Shown in pieces: positions 45,833 through 53,652 of a DNA stretch of 53,652 nucleotides. Both the position numbers and the translations under genes were made by a program. Source of the stretch: Oligoflexia bacterium (GTDB lineage Bacteria > Bdellovibrionota > Bdellovibrionia > JABDDW01). The notes beneath the pieces are model-generated. The model was not told the origin of the DNA and did no database searches. It worked only from the letters and a program-made list of their open reading frames with translations. The DNA lies in NCBI GenBank assembly GCA_034439615.1, contig JAWXAT010000013.1, positions 1 through 53,652 on the forward strand. Reading direction: 5' to 3'. Position 1 is the stretch's first letter, and each line of letters begins with the position of its first letter.

Positions 45833-46465
45833 TTAATTTACTCTTTGAAGATAAATTGATCGCGCAAGATCACCTGGGCTAATACCTAGAAGCCCCTCTG
45901 GTGGCGGATGACGCAATACTGAAGTCCATTCTGAAGTGAAAGGCTTAAAAGTCATTGGTCTAAGTAAAAAAACCGGATTTCCATTATTTGCGTTCATAAA
46001 ACTATAAAAAACCAGTTCAGAACAATAGAGTTCAGAAATTCCTAATTTAAACTCCGAATCATAGGGAGTACCAATAAACCGACGTGCATTTTGCACAGCT
46101 TTAATTGCTAAAATCTGCCCGTTTACTGATTTCATACGCATGTAAACGGGCTGTGAATTAATGCGACTAAGTAAATATTGAAGTGAAACGGCCATTACTT
46201 TTGGTTCAATCGCCATGATCACTACCCACGCTCCACTTGCATCACGATCAAGAATTCCTACATGAGAAAATGGAGAATTAGTTGTTTTCTCAATAAGAGA
46301 GCACACATAACAGGGCATCTTTAAAAAAATAAGATCACCTGGTTTTAACGCCCCAAAGGTTTGCGAAGTAAGAAGTAAAATACTCAAAACCAAAATAAAT
46401 AATTGCACTTGCTGCTTTAGTACTTTCATGAGACAGGGGCTATCATCAAAACAAAGTGAATTCAA
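45833..46465 (-). CDS. YiiX/YebB-like papain-fold amidase, exported
   Basis: The product is up to 210 aa. An internal ATG (about residue 13, position 46429) gives a better signal-peptide start: KQQVQLFILVLSILLLTSQTFG. The mature part has the circularly permuted NlpC/P60-like order: GDLIFLK, then FSHVGILD with the catalytic His, and later GTPYDSEFKLGISELYCSELVFYSF with the catalytic Cys. It probably cuts a peptidoglycan peptide or lipid amide outside the cytoplasm. It sits between the divergent gap gene and hemA. Neither start has a good ribosome binding site. Confidence 0.72.
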   Translation of the reverse strand: MNSLCFDDSPCLMKVLKQQVQLFILVLSILLLTSQTFGALKPGDLIFLKMPCYVCSLIEKTTNSPFSHVGILDRDASGAWVVIMAIEPKVMAVSLQYLLSRINSQPVYMRMKSVNGQILAIKAVQNARRFIGTPYDSEFKLGISELYCSELVFYSFMNANNGNPVFLLRPMTFKPFTSEWTSVLRHPPPEGLLGISPGDLARSIYLQRVN

Positions 46466-46477
46466 CTATTTCGGTTC

Positions 46478-46506
46478 TTGACCCATGGCATTTCACAAGC
46501 TACATT
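46478..46506 (+). promoter_or_regulatory. Promoter of the glycolysis operon
   Basis: TTGACC (46478-46483) and TACATT (46501-46506) are separated by 17 bp, a good sigma70-type spacing. It lies 34 bp ahead of the gap start, whose TAAGGAGA (46527-46534) is a strong ribosome binding site. Transcription probably starts near 46513. Confidence 0.6.
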
Positions 46507-46539
46507 TAGCCCGTTTTTGACAGCATTAAGGAGATCAAA

Positions 46540-47550
46540 ATGGCATCACGTCCTAAAGTAGGCATCAACGGTTTTGGTCGTATTGGTCGCGTTCTTTTTC
46601 GCGCGGGTTTTGAAAAACTCGATATTTTAGCCATCAACGACACAACCGACTGTAAAACCCTCGCACATCTTTTAACTTACGACAGTATTCACGGACGCTT
46701 TCCTGGAACAGTTGAGGCTGGTGAAAATAGTCTCACAGTAAATGGTAAAAAAATTCCTGTTATTTCAACACGTGACCCAGGTGGGATCCCCTGGAATAAA
46801 CATGGCATCGATTTGGTTTTAGAATGCACAGGTGCTTTGAAAAAACGTGATGATGCTGATCTTCATATCAAAAAAGGAGGGGCAAAACGGGTTATGATTT
46901 CAGCCCCCGCTGATGATTCAGATATCACAATCGTCATGGGTGTGAATCACACACAGTATGACCCTTCAAAACACACAATCGTGAGTAATGCGAGTTGCAC
47001 AACAAATTGTCTGGCTCCCATTGCAAAAATTTTAAATGATAATTTTGGAATTGAAAGTGGCCTCATGACCACCGTTCATTCATATACCAATGACCAACGC
47101 TTAATGGATGCAGGCCACAAAGATCTACGGCGCGCACGAGCTGCAGCACTGAGCATGATACCCACAACTACTGGGGCAGCTAAAAGTGTCGGAAAAGTTA
47201 TTCCTGAACTTAAAGGTAAAATCGACGGTGTGAGTATTCGTGTTCCCACACCTAATGTAAGTCTTGTAGATTTCGTAGCTAATCTTAAAAAAGATGCAAC
47301 CGTTGAATCAATTAATCAATCCCTTATAAAAGCCGCTCAAGGCGATTACCGTGGCATTGTTGTTTGTGAAGAAAACGAACTCGTGAGCACAGATTTTAAT
47401 GGTAACCCCGCTTCAAGCACTATTGATCTTTTGTGTACACAAATGGTGGGCCCGCGTTTAGTAAAAGTGCTTTCTTGGTATGATAATGAATCAGGTTTTA
47501 GTCATCGCATGGTCGATCTCGCCCTTTACATGGCTAAACTGGGATTATGA
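46540..47550 (+). CDS. gap: Glyceraldehyde-3-phosphate dehydrogenase
   Basis: This 336-residue enzyme oxidises glyceraldehyde-3-phosphate to 1,3-bisphosphoglycerate. The NAD-binding start VGINGFGRIGRVLFRA and the active-site Cys in SNASCTTNCLAPIAK (about residue 152) are clear, as are the substrate-binding TTTGAAKSVGKV and SWYDNESGFSHRMVD near the end. It is the first gene of the glycolytic operon gap-pgk-tpiA, overlapping pgk by 4 bp. Confidence 0.97.
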   Translation: MASRPKVGINGFGRIGRVLFRAGFEKLDILAINDTTDCKTLAHLLTYDSIHGRFPGTVEAGENSLTVNGKKIPVISTRDPGGIPWNKHGIDLVLECTGALKKRDDADLHIKKGGAKRVMISAPADDSDITIVMGVNHTQYDPSKHTIVSNASCTTNCLAPIAKILNDNFGIESGLMTTVHSYTNDQRLMDAGHKDLRRARAAALSMIPTTTGAAKSVGKVIPELKGKIDGVSIRVPTPNVSLVDFVANLKKDATVESINQSLIKAAQGDYRGIVVCEENELVSTDFNGNPASSTIDLLCTQMVGPRLVKVLSWYDNESGFSHRMVDLALYMAKLGL

Positions 47551-48794
47551 GTTCAGGACTTATTGATATTAAAACTATTGAAGAACTCAACATTGACGAA
47601 AAACGTGTTTTCATTCGCCTTGATCTCAATGTGCCCATGAAAGACGGAGTCATCACCGATGACACACGCATTCGAGGCGCGCTCCCCACGATTCAATACG
47701 CACTTAAACGAAAAGCAAAAATAGTTCTCGCAAGTCATTTGGGTAGACCCAAAGATACACCCGAAGATCGTGAAAAGTATTCTCTCTTAGCCGTTGGTAA
47801 TCGACTAAGTGAACTACTTAACATTGAGGTTATCCTCTTTGAAGATCCCGTTGGTGAAGGCATTAAAGGTGTTTTAAGTGGATTAACTGAAAAACAAGTT
47901 CTTCTTTTAGAAAATACACGCTTTGTTTCTGGTGAAGAAAAAAACTCCATGGATATGGCAACTAATCTTGCTTCATTCACAGAAGTTTTTATCAACGACG
48001 CTTTTGGCGCTATTCATCGAGCGCATTGCACGGTGGCAGCACTTCCTAGTCTTGTTAAACATAGAGGCATTGGTTTTCTCATCAAAAAAGAAGTAGAGAT
48101 GCTCGATAAACTGCTTCATCAAGCACAACACCCCTTTGTAGCTATTTTAGGTGGCGCAAAAGTGAGTGATAAAATGGGAGTCATAGATAACCTCATGGAC
48201 CGCGTCGATGTTTTTGTTATCGGTGGGGCCATGGCTTATACTTTCTTAGCAGCTCAAGACATTACAGTTGGAACTTCTCTAGTTGAAAAAGATAAAATCC
48301 AATTGGCAAAAGATCTTCTCAAACGATTTAAAAATCGCGGCAAAAAACTAATTTTACCAATTGATCATGTGGTCGCAAAAGAATTTAAGGCACATGCCGA
48401 TTCACAAAGAACTCCAACTCCAGCGATTCCTGATGGCCTGATGGGTTTAGATATCGGACCTAAAACTGTAGCTCTTATTCAAGAAGAATTACGAAATGCT
48501 AAAACAGTTTTTTGGAATGGTCCGATGGGTGCTTTTGAAACACAGCCTTTTGAAGTAGGGACTTTCGCTGTTGCAAAAACATTAGCAAACATCACTCATG
48601 AATATAAAGCAGTGACCATTGTAGGTGGGGGTGATTCTGTAACTGCCGTAGAAGCAGCAGGATTTACCTCACAAATGACTCATATTTCAACCGGTGGTGG
48701 TGCAAGTCTTGAGTATTTAGAGGGTCAAAAACTTCCCGGCCTTGAAGTACTTCGCCAAAAAGGTGTTGATGCAGTTCTTAAGGAATACACATGA
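47547..48794 (+). CDS. pgk: Phosphoglycerate kinase
   Basis: This 415-residue enzyme makes ATP from 1,3-bisphosphoglycerate. It contains VFIRLDLNVPMKDG, ASHLGRPK, LLENTRFVSGEEKN, ILGGAKVSDKMGV and the C-terminal VGGGDSVTAVE with the nucleotide-binding loop. ATG overlaps the gap stop and its own end overlaps tpiA by 4 bp each, so the three are translationally coupled. Confidence 0.97.
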   Translation: MSSGLIDIKTIEELNIDEKRVFIRLDLNVPMKDGVITDDTRIRGALPTIQYALKRKAKIVLASHLGRPKDTPEDREKYSLLAVGNRLSELLNIEVILFEDPVGEGIKGVLSGLTEKQVLLLENTRFVSGEEKNSMDMATNLASFTEVFINDAFGAIHRAHCTVAALPSLVKHRGIGFLIKKEVEMLDKLLHQAQHPFVAILGGAKVSDKMGVIDNLMDRVDVFVIGGAMAYTFLAAQDITVGTSLVEKDKIQLAKDLLKRFKNRGKKLILPIDHVVAKEFKAHADSQRTPTPAIPDGLMGLDIGPKTVALIQEELRNAKTVFWNGPMGAFETQPFEVGTFAVAKTLANITHEYKAVTIVGGGDSVTAVEAAGFTSQMTHISTGGGASLEYLEGQKLPGLEVLRQKGVDAVLKEYT

Positions 48795-49540
48795 GAAAAA
48801 AAATATTTGCCGGCAATTGGAAGATGCATCATGGCCCAAAAGAAACGTTAGCCTTTTTAAAAGAATTTAAAGAAATAGTTGCGCCCGATGCACATCGTGA
48901 ATGGGTTTTTTTTCCGCCATTTGTAAATCTTATGACAATGCAAGAAACTCTAAACGGCAGTTTTATAAAATGGGGTGGGCAAAACTGTCACTTTGAGCAA
49001 AAAGGCGCATTCACTGGTGAAATCAGCCCTATGATGCTCAAAGAACTAGGATGCACCTATACGCTGGTAGGTCATTCAGAACGTCGACAAATTTTTGGAG
49101 AAACAGATTCTCTTTGTGCAAAAAAAGTAAAAGCACTTAATGAAGCTGGGGTTATCCCCATGCTTTGTGTGGGTGAAACACAAAATGAACGTGATGAAAA
49201 CTTAACTAGCCAAGTTCTTAAAAAACAACTCCATGAAGGTTTAAGTTTATGGGATCCATCGCAGCCTTTAACATTGGCCTACGAGCCCGTCTGGGCCATT
49301 GGAACTGGCAAGGTCGCATCCCCTGCCCAGGCTGAAGAAGCCCATCAGATGATCAGGCAAGTCCTATCGTTAAAGTATGGCCCGGCAAGATCTGCTGAAA
49401 TCCAGATACTCTATGGAGGCAGTGTTAAACCTGATAATAGCCGCGAATTAAGCGCTTTACCCAATATTGATGGATTCTTAGTGGGCAAAGCCTCACTAAT
49501 ACCAAAAACATTTGCTCTAATCGGTCAAACCCCCTTATAG
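48791..49540 (+). CDS. tpiA: Triosephosphate isomerase
   Basis: This 249-residue TIM-barrel enzyme interconverts dihydroxyacetone phosphate and glyceraldehyde-3-phosphate. Active-site Lys is in AGNWKMHHG (about residue 11), His in LVGHSERR (about 95) and Glu in LAYEPVWAIGTGK (about 167). It completes the glycolytic triplet and is followed by secG. Confidence 0.97.
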   Translation: MRKKIFAGNWKMHHGPKETLAFLKEFKEIVAPDAHREWVFFPPFVNLMTMQETLNGSFIKWGGQNCHFEQKGAFTGEISPMMLKELGCTYTLVGHSERRQIFGETDSLCAKKVKALNEAGVIPMLCVGETQNERDENLTSQVLKKQLHEGLSLWDPSQPLTLAYEPVWAIGTGKVASPAQAEEAHQMIRQVLSLKYGPARSAEIQILYGGSVKPDNSRELSALPNIDGFLVGKASLIPKTFALIGQTPL

Positions 49541-49574
49541 TCCAGGAATTAGGAAATAAAAGGAGTTAATAGTC

Positions 49575-49943
49575 ATGGAACAAGGTACTACACTCATCGC
49601 CATTTTACATATCGCAGTTGCACTGTTTTTAATCGTTGTTGTTCTCTTGCAAGACAGTAAAGGCGGCGGCGTTGGCGGTTCATTTGGTGGTGGCTCTAGC
49701 CAAACAATTTTTGGTGCCTCAGGTGCTGCTAGCTTCATGGTTAAACTCACTCGTGTTTGCGCAGTAGTTTTCATGCTCACCTGTATTGGACTCACATTAA
49801 TGCTTTCAAGAAACTCAGGTCGATCGGTTGTTGACTCAATGCCCGTTGCGCCTTCAGGATCAGCGCCAGTCGCACCGGCCGTTCCAGCAGCACCCCTAGC
49901 TGTGCCAGCTCAACCAGCCCCCGCAGCACCAAGCGGCAAGTAA
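49575..49943 (+). CDS. secG: Protein translocase subunit SecG
   Basis: This 122-residue protein has two membrane segments (about 8-26 and 57-75) joined by a polar glycine-rich loop (SKGGGVGGSFGGGSSQTIFG), the hallmark of SecG, the auxiliary subunit of the SecYEG channel. An Ala/Pro-rich tail (about 90-122) is longer than in typical homologues. AAAGGAG lies upstream of ATG 49575. Downstream of tpiA by 34 bp, the usual position. Confidence 0.93.
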   Translation: MEQGTTLIAILHIAVALFLIVVVLLQDSKGGGVGGSFGGGSSQTIFGASGAASFMVKLTRVCAVVFMLTCIGLTLMLSRNSGRSVVDSMPVAPSGSAPVAPAVPAAPLAVPAQPAPAAPSGK

Positions 49944-49956
49944 ATAAGGAGAAACT

Positions 49957-50793
49957 TTGCGGAACCGCAAAGTCCAAAACATAGTTGCAGCTGCGCTCAT
50001 CATCATAGCCCTTTTGGCCTTGCTCTTTCAGGGACAAATTTGGGAATGGTGGCAACGGTATTCATTACGCTTTGACTCACGTCCTGTGATCGCAGAAGTG
50101 GTAAGTGTTAATAAAAATGTGCGTTTTCGTTTACCTGAATCACTGACTTACTACAAAGCCTATAACCAACAAGGTCTTCACGCAAAAGACACAGTCTCAA
50201 CGGACCTCGATAGCTCGGCCATCATTTCATTTAAATCAGGCCTAAAAGTAGAACTAGAACCAAACTCGTTAATCATCATTGAAGATTACGGCTCAGGCCC
50301 AGGCGCTTTAGAACTAACGTTCTTGCGTGGAGGTGTAAAAGTTTTAAGCCAAGGCGCTGGACCAAAAGTTAAACTCAAAGGTGCTGAAGTTTTAAAACTA
50401 AATTTGTCAATGCTTGATCGCGAAGCAAAACCAACTCCCCCTCTTACTGGCATTGGATTAGATGACATTAAACAAAAACAACGTGTTAAGAAGAAAAAAA
50501 TTGAGAAAGAAACACTCCCCGATAGCTACATCGCCAGCGTTATTAAAAATCAAAAGACGTTTCTAAATCGCTGTTTCGCTCAACATTTACGACTTAACCC
50601 AGATGCCCGCGGGCGCATTGATACTTCCCTCACCATTGAATCAGATGGAACCATCAGCACAGCGCGCGTGATCGGCAGTACAATTCCAGACCCGGCACTT
50701 CAGCAATGTGTTGTGACAACACTTCAACGTGCGCGTTTTCGCTCGTTTAATGGAGATCCCATTATTGTGAATTATCCCATTAATTTTGAATGA
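49957..50793 (+). CDS. FecR-like protein with AgmX/PglI C-terminal domain
   Basis: This 278-residue protein has an N-terminal membrane anchor (about 7-25), a FecR-like beta-domain in the middle (SAIISFKSGLKVELEPNSLIII, FLRGGVKVL) and a C-terminal TonB-type AgmX/PglI-like domain (about 185-278: YIASVIKNQKTFLNRCF, DTSLTIESDGTISTARV, TLQRARFRSF). The C-terminal domain is typical of gliding and predatory bacteria. The start is TTG 49957 with AAGGAG upstream, 13 bp after secG. Likely faces the periplasm. Function not known. Confidence 0.75.
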   Translation: MRNRKVQNIVAAALIIIALLALLFQGQIWEWWQRYSLRFDSRPVIAEVVSVNKNVRFRLPESLTYYKAYNQQGLHAKDTVSTDLDSSAIISFKSGLKVELEPNSLIIIEDYGSGPGALELTFLRGGVKVLSQGAGPKVKLKGAEVLKLNLSMLDREAKPTPPLTGIGLDDIKQKQRVKKKKIEKETLPDSYIASVIKNQKTFLNRCFAQHLRLNPDARGRIDTSLTIESDGTISTARVIGSTIPDPALQQCVVTTLQRARFRSFNGDPIIVNYPINFE

Positions 50794-50831
50794 ACATGCA
50801 GACACTTGATTATCTATAGCGGGGGTGATTT

Positions 50832-51530
50832 ATGTTTAAAAGTTTAAAAAATTTGTTTTTCCCTGAAAGCACCGCCACTGAGGCTCCCGTTAGCGGTCAT
50901 ATATATTTTGGCGCTGAGAAACGAAAACACGCACGTATTGCGTACCCATCTTTCGGAGCAATCGGGCGCCTTCCTACAATATTTCTGAACAATGTCAAAT
51001 TACCTGTAGCGAATTTAAGTGTAGGTGGATTTTTGCTCACAAGCCCTCAACTGAATATGAAACCAGGAGATATTGGTCAATTTAAATTTACATGGAAAGT
51101 AGGTGCTGAGTTTGTTCAAAAGGCAAAACTACTGCGTGTAAATGGAACCCACTGGCATTTTAAATTTACCGATGTTGACCCACGATTTTATGTTCGTTTC
51201 TTTGATGTGACAAAACCCGGTGACCTTGGACGCTTTTGTATACAACTTTCAGAAAATGAAATTCCTAAAACCGATGGATTCATTGAGATGTGGAAAAACC
51301 CAGAAAAATATTTCGTGGGTTTTAAAACCACCGAAACAATCATAGATTTTGATGGACGTAAATTTAAGTATGTCTCAACTCAAGGACTTGTTTTAGATAA
51401 TGGCACAATCGTTAAATCTGATGATCCGGTAATTGCTGACATTTTTCTTTTTTTAATTAATATTGTTCATCCAAGTTCAAAAGTACGCGAACTCATCGCT
51501 CAAATGACAGCACGCTATTTTAAGACTTAA
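50832..51530 (+). CDS. PilZ-domain protein
   Basis: This 232-residue protein has a PilZ c-di-GMP-binding motif: RKHARIAYP (RxxxR, about residues 35-43) then NLSVGGFLL (D/NxSxxG, about 72-80). The C-terminal half has no known domain. PilZ proteins act as c-di-GMP effectors. GGGGGTGA lies upstream of ATG. It is downstream of the FecR/AgmX gene by 38 bp and converges with the next gene. Confidence 0.75.
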   Translation: MFKSLKNLFFPESTATEAPVSGHIYFGAEKRKHARIAYPSFGAIGRLPTIFLNNVKLPVANLSVGGFLLTSPQLNMKPGDIGQFKFTWKVGAEFVQKAKLLRVNGTHWHFKFTDVDPRFYVRFFDVTKPGDLGRFCIQLSENEIPKTDGFIEMWKNPEKYFVGFKTTETIIDFDGRKFKYVSTQGLVLDNGTIVKSDDPVIADIFLFLINIVHPSSKVRELIAQMTARYFKT

Positions 51531-51976
51531 GGTGAAGGAAGACTTATTACCCTGGTATGTTGTTGAATTAAAAATCTAAGTACAGCCGAAGTAAAACCTT
51601 CATCAATATTTTGTTCTTTAAACCAAGTGGCAGTACTTCTCATCATGACACTTAAAGTATCGATCATTTCTTTTTTATTCGCTGTAGATAATGTTTGAAT
51701 TCGACCCATTCCATACCAATAAAAGTAAAGCCTGGTGGGCTCAAGTTCCATTTTTTTCCAAGCACCAATAAAACCAAACATCTCTAATGCAGAAATAATT
51801 TTACCGCTATTTTTTGCACCGTAATTCATGTCTTCGGGCAAACGCTTCATCAAATCTAAAAATTCTCTATCGTTAAATTTTGGTGATTTCACTGTGAAAT
51901 CAAAAATCATATCAAACTTGGTATTAATATCTGTGGCTGAATCTATTTCCGCTAAAAATTGCGGGTAATTTTTCAC
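51527..51976 (-). CDS. Hypothetical protein
   Basis: This 149-residue protein, starting at GTG 51976, is helical and charged with FDMIFDFTVKSPKFNDREFLDLMKRL and SALEMFGFIGAWKKMELEP stretches. I recognise no domain, signal peptide or motif. It follows the split AAA+ gene by 12 bp on the same strand, so it may be a partner. Confidence 0.55.
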   Translation of the reverse strand: MKNYPQFLAEIDSATDINTKFDMIFDFTVKSPKFNDREFLDLMKRLPEDMNYGAKNSGKIISALEMFGFIGAWKKMELEPTRLYFYWYGMGRIQTLSTANKKEMIDTLSVMMRSTATWFKEQNIDEGFTSAVLRFLIQQHTRVISLPSP

Positions 51977-51988
51977 ATCATACTTTTC

Positions 51989-53329
51989 TCAATCAAGACC
52001 ATCTGCTTTTTTGAATTGATATGGAGGGGCGATATCATTTCCGTATACTTTTCTGTAAAGTGTGAACTGTTCCTCAAGAGTCAATTCAGCTGCGACTACA
52101 GTAAATACAAGTGACCGTTTATCAGCTGAAGCCGTAATATTCACAACATCGCCTGACTTGACTTGATCTGCCGAAAGCAAATTCGTTAACGGATCTGCAA
52201 TTAAATGTTCTACTGTACGACGAATACTTCGCCCGCCAAATTTTGCTTCATATCCACTTTTCAAAATAACATTTTTAGCCTCAGGAGAAACGTTGAAAAA
52301 CACTTATGTCATAGTGTTGGCAAAGAAGTTTTTCCGCTGCACAGCGGCCAAGTTCATGTTTAACACTTTCAAAGATTCTTCTGGGGTAAGTTGTGAAAAT
52401 ACAAACGTCTTATTAATTCTATTTAAAAATTCAGGTGATAATCGTTTTCCTGCTGCATATAATGCGGCTTTCACAAGGCGATCATCACGTTTTTTCATTT
52501 GATCAGTGGCAGTGCCAGTATTTATTTTTGCAAAACCAATATTGTTATTTTCTGTAAGAATTTTTTGCATGTCACCCTGACCAAGATTACTTGTCAGTAT
52601 AAAAATCGTATTTGAAAAATCAACTACTTTGTTTGAAGCCGTAGTCATTTTTCCAGTATCTAAGATTGCCAAAAGTAGGCGTTCAAGACTAGCACTCGCT
52701 TTTTCAATTTCATCGATTAAAACGATATTTACGTTATGTTTTTTACTAGTAATCTTAGCCAATATTTCAGGTGTAATGAGCGCTTCTGTTTGACCATGGC
52801 CTATGTAACCTGCAGGTGAACCAGTAAGTTTTGATATTGAATGTTCTTCTTGTAGTTCACCACAATCTACTCTAACCATTGCGTCTGGGTCACCATTGAT
52901 TGCCTCAGCAATTGCTTCGGCCGTTAATGTTTTACCGGTTCCAGTAACTCCAAGTAATAAAAATGAAGCTATAGGTTTGTTTTTACTCTTTGTTCCACTA
53001 AAACCTCTTTGTACAGCTTGAGCTAATGTATACTTAAGTTCACTTTACCCAACCATAAGACGATCTAATTTATGTAAAACATCAAGTCCTTCAGTTCCAA
53101 GTTTTGTATGATCTAATTGAGGTTGCTCCCCAAGAATAAAAGAAATTCTACTTTCTGGATTTTTAGAAATTTTCCCCAAACTATCACTCAGTTCGTCACC
53201 AGTTAAACCTTGGAGTTCTTTTACACATTGGGATACCTTTACCAGTGCTGTCGATTGAGCAGCTTGGGCCAAAGTAGAAATAAAAATTGAAGCGACGAAG
53301 AGATTTAAAGTAAGAAATGTTTTTTGCAC
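51989..53329 (-). pseudogene. Secreted ClpB-like AAA+ ATPase gene with two in-frame TAA codons
   Basis: One reading frame from GTG 53329 to TGA at 51989 has two TAA interruptions (53045-53047 and 52304-52306). Joined, it gives a protein of about 446 aa: an N-terminal Sec-type signal peptide ending LAQA, a short helical region, and a class-I AAA+ module resembling ClpB/ClpA D2: FLLLGVTGTGKTLTAEAIA (Walker A), VLIDEIEKAS (Walker B), IFILTSN (sensor 1), LSPEFLNRINKTFVF (arginine finger), KFGGRSIRRTVEHLI. The first stop falls where homologues have GQ (LMVG-TAA-SELKYT), so CAA to TAA is a likely change. A signal peptide on an AAA+ protein is itself unusual. Confidence 0.65.
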
Positions 53330-53531
53330 TGAAGCTGACTCCTGTTTGTTGAGAGTTCTATAATTACAAATGCAAATAGTATGTTGCGTGAGGATTAATA
53401 TATTCGATTTAAGGGCCAACGGGGTGAGTATTAAAAAGTCAGTGTGACAAAATACGCTTAAAATTTTTGGGTCTCCGGCTTTAAACGGGGTGTGGCCATT
53501 TGAAAAAGAAATGATCAGTGTTTATCGATAG

Positions 53532-53652
53532 ATGATTCAGATAGCCACAGCGTTGAATAATCGGCTTCTCACTGGTACAAATGTTTTTGCTTATGATGAC
53601 CATGACAAAGAGTTTGCAGATTATGAGTATCATTTGTTCCATTCAAAGAGAG
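53532..53652 (+). CDS. Partial hypothetical frame at right edge
   Basis: ATG 53532 opens a frame that runs to the last base (40 codons: IQIATALNNRLLTGTNVFAY, then DDHDKEFADYEYHLFHSK). It is protein-like in composition but no ribosome binding site or family is visible, so it may be chance. The bases 53330-53531 before it show no other gene. Confidence 0.25.
   Translation, partial: MIQIATALNNRLLTGTNVFAYDDHDKEFADYEYHLFHSKR

Noticed and set aside
28711-53329. Genome-wide reassignment of TAA to glutamine
   Set aside because: TAA correctly ends hemL, secG and others at expected lengths, so TAA is a working stop codon.
1-53652. CRISPR array or tRNA/rRNA genes
   Set aside because: No regularly spaced repeats and no tRNA or rRNA signature were seen on reading; this was not a computed search.

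Overview
The window looks like chromosome from a Gram-negative, moderately AT-rich bacterium. Sec signal peptides, lipoproteins, a TonB-like AgmX/PglI domain, PilZ, CheB/CheR fusions, Stealth and SGNH cell-surface enzymes, and the gap-pgk-tpiA-secG order all suggest a Bdellovibrionota or deltaproteobacteria-like lineage. That placement is inference; no rRNA gene or other taxonomic marker is present.

Left part (1-6.9 kb) is accessory and decaying. It holds a 5'-truncated DNA methyltransferase, a broken two-ORF insertion sequence (zinc-ribbon ORF plus truncated DDE transposase), a type II toxin-antitoxin pair, and three genes each broken by a frameshift: an excisionase-like HTH gene at a C7 run, a double-domain KaiC ATPase at a 5-bp repeat, and a stand-alone CheB at an A9 run. 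KaiC lies between two stand-alone CheB methylesterase genes.

6.9-21.1 kb is rich in signalling genes. It has a CheB-CheR-PAS-histidine kinase-receiver fusion of 1257 aa, a single-domain receiver, a second CheB-CheR-PAS fusion, and an overlapping PAS histidine kinase. The window has four CheB domains but no CheA, CheW or chemoreceptor. Between them sit two glycosyltransferases, a SAM methyltransferase, an HNH endonuclease gene and a carbonic-anhydrase-like gene remnant.

21.1-34.9 kb holds envelope and metabolic genes: a Stealth phosphotransferase, an unlisted 24-codon small gene with its own promoter and terminator, an SGNH hydrolase, an M14 peptidase with an S4-like partner, and a lytic transglycosylase lipoprotein. 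It continues with an acyl-CoA dehydrogenase, a GNAT-like protein and a fatty acid desaturase, an XRE regulator, a histidine kinase, and a VTC/DUF4956 polyphosphate-type operon.

34.9-45.8 kb is a ten-gene heme operon on the minus strand running hemA, hemC-hemD, hemB, hemL, sensor kinase, response regulator, hemE, hemN, protoporphyrinogen oxidase, hemH. Every neighbouring pair touches or overlaps. It covers glutamyl-tRNA to protoheme and carries an embedded two-component system. A 7-4-7 direct repeat of the kind OmpR/PhoB regulators bind lies just upstream of hemA.

45.8-53.7 kb holds a papain-like amidase, gap-pgk-tpiA-secG, a FecR/AgmX protein, a PilZ protein, and a secreted ClpB-like AAA+ gene interrupted by two in-frame TAA codons. 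A third in-frame TAA splits a gene at 28.7-29.4 kb. These repeated nonsense and frameshift lesions are the strongest anomaly in the window.
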